Positions 63,918 to 64,000 of a stretch of DNA of 64,000 bases are shown here, piece by piece (the stretch's first letter is position 1; each line of letters opens with the position of its first letter). This DNA comes from Kibdelosporangium banguiense. Lineage in GTDB: Bacteria > Actinomycetota > Actinomycetes > Mycobacteriales > Pseudonocardiaceae. A program made the position numbers and the translations under genes. The stretch lies in contig NZ_JAGINW010000001.1 in NCBI RefSeq assembly GCF_017876405.1, forward strand, positions 1,191,203-1,255,202, in the 5' to 3' direction. Under the pieces are notes generated by a model that was given only the letters and a program-made list of their open reading frames with translations, did not search any database and was not told the origin of the DNA.

Positions 63918-64000
63918 TCAGTAGCGTGGCATATTCGGGATCGCTTTCTCGGCAACCTCGATGAGTGCCTCCACTTTCGACACATCGGCCGTCACGTCCT
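63918..64000 (-). CDS. C-terminus of an unidentified gene (cut by window)
   Basis: The last 27 codons of a minus-strand frame end at TGA 63918-63920 with VSKVEALIEVAEKAIPNMPRY. The start lies beyond the window, so the family cannot be named. Confidence 0.4.
   Translation of the reverse strand, partial: DVTADVSKVEALIEVAEKAIPNMPRY

Overview
The window is about 70% G+C, gene-dense and full of GTG and TTG starts, with actinobacterial marker genes: mycothiol biosynthesis (mshB), gpgS with folP2, a DivIVA-domain protein beside tag, dapC/dapD/dapE, DUF3117, lpqW and paired DUF397/DUF5753 regulators. It reads as a chromosomal segment of a filamentous actinomycete, most likely of the Pseudonocardiaceae (Amycolatopsis, Kibdelosporangium, Lentzea type). 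That placement is inferred from gene content, not from a marker phylogeny.

Positions 1-46,000 carry a conserved backbone in the same order as the Mycobacterium tuberculosis Rv1159A-Rv1211 interval: DUF3117, tag, DivIVA-domain protein, gpgS, folP2, LOG, dapE, dapD, dapC, fdxC, mshB with a small membrane protein, lpqW, typA, mutT2, phhB. Lineage-specific blocks sit between the backbone genes. These are a PadR regulator with a membrane protein and a decayed cytochrome bd locus (5.1-8.5 kb), a DyP peroxidase and a secreted M4 protease (11.4-16.6 kb), an Opp-type peptide importer (24-30 kb), an attenuator-controlled tryptophanyl-tRNA synthetase (35 kb), a two-component system facing a LolA-like protein with an ABC exporter (37-42 kb), and a TPP-riboswitch-controlled thiamine importer (42-45.8 kb).

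Positions 46,000-64,000 are accessory: secreted hydrolases (an LGFP-repeat amidase, an M28 peptidase, a large repeat protein), an XRE/DUF5753-DUF397 regulatory pair, a Uma2 nuclease-fold protein, an intact IS630-family element sitting exactly in the Uma2 stop codon, an alkylsulfatase-like metallo-beta-lactamase protein, rearranged LAL-type LuxR regulator copies, a cytochrome P450 without the ExxR arginine, and an Mrr-like restriction protein.

Regulation readable from the sequence includes a tandem-Trp leader peptide with competing hairpins before trpS, a TPP riboswitch before thiB, a DnaA-box cluster between the lysR-type gene and pepA, a possible iron box before a 50-residue Cys/Lys-rich protein, TCTCAG direct repeats before the LolA-like gene, and terminators whose stems double as the last codons of convergent genes. 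Many operons are translationally coupled through ATGA, GTGA or TGATG overlaps.
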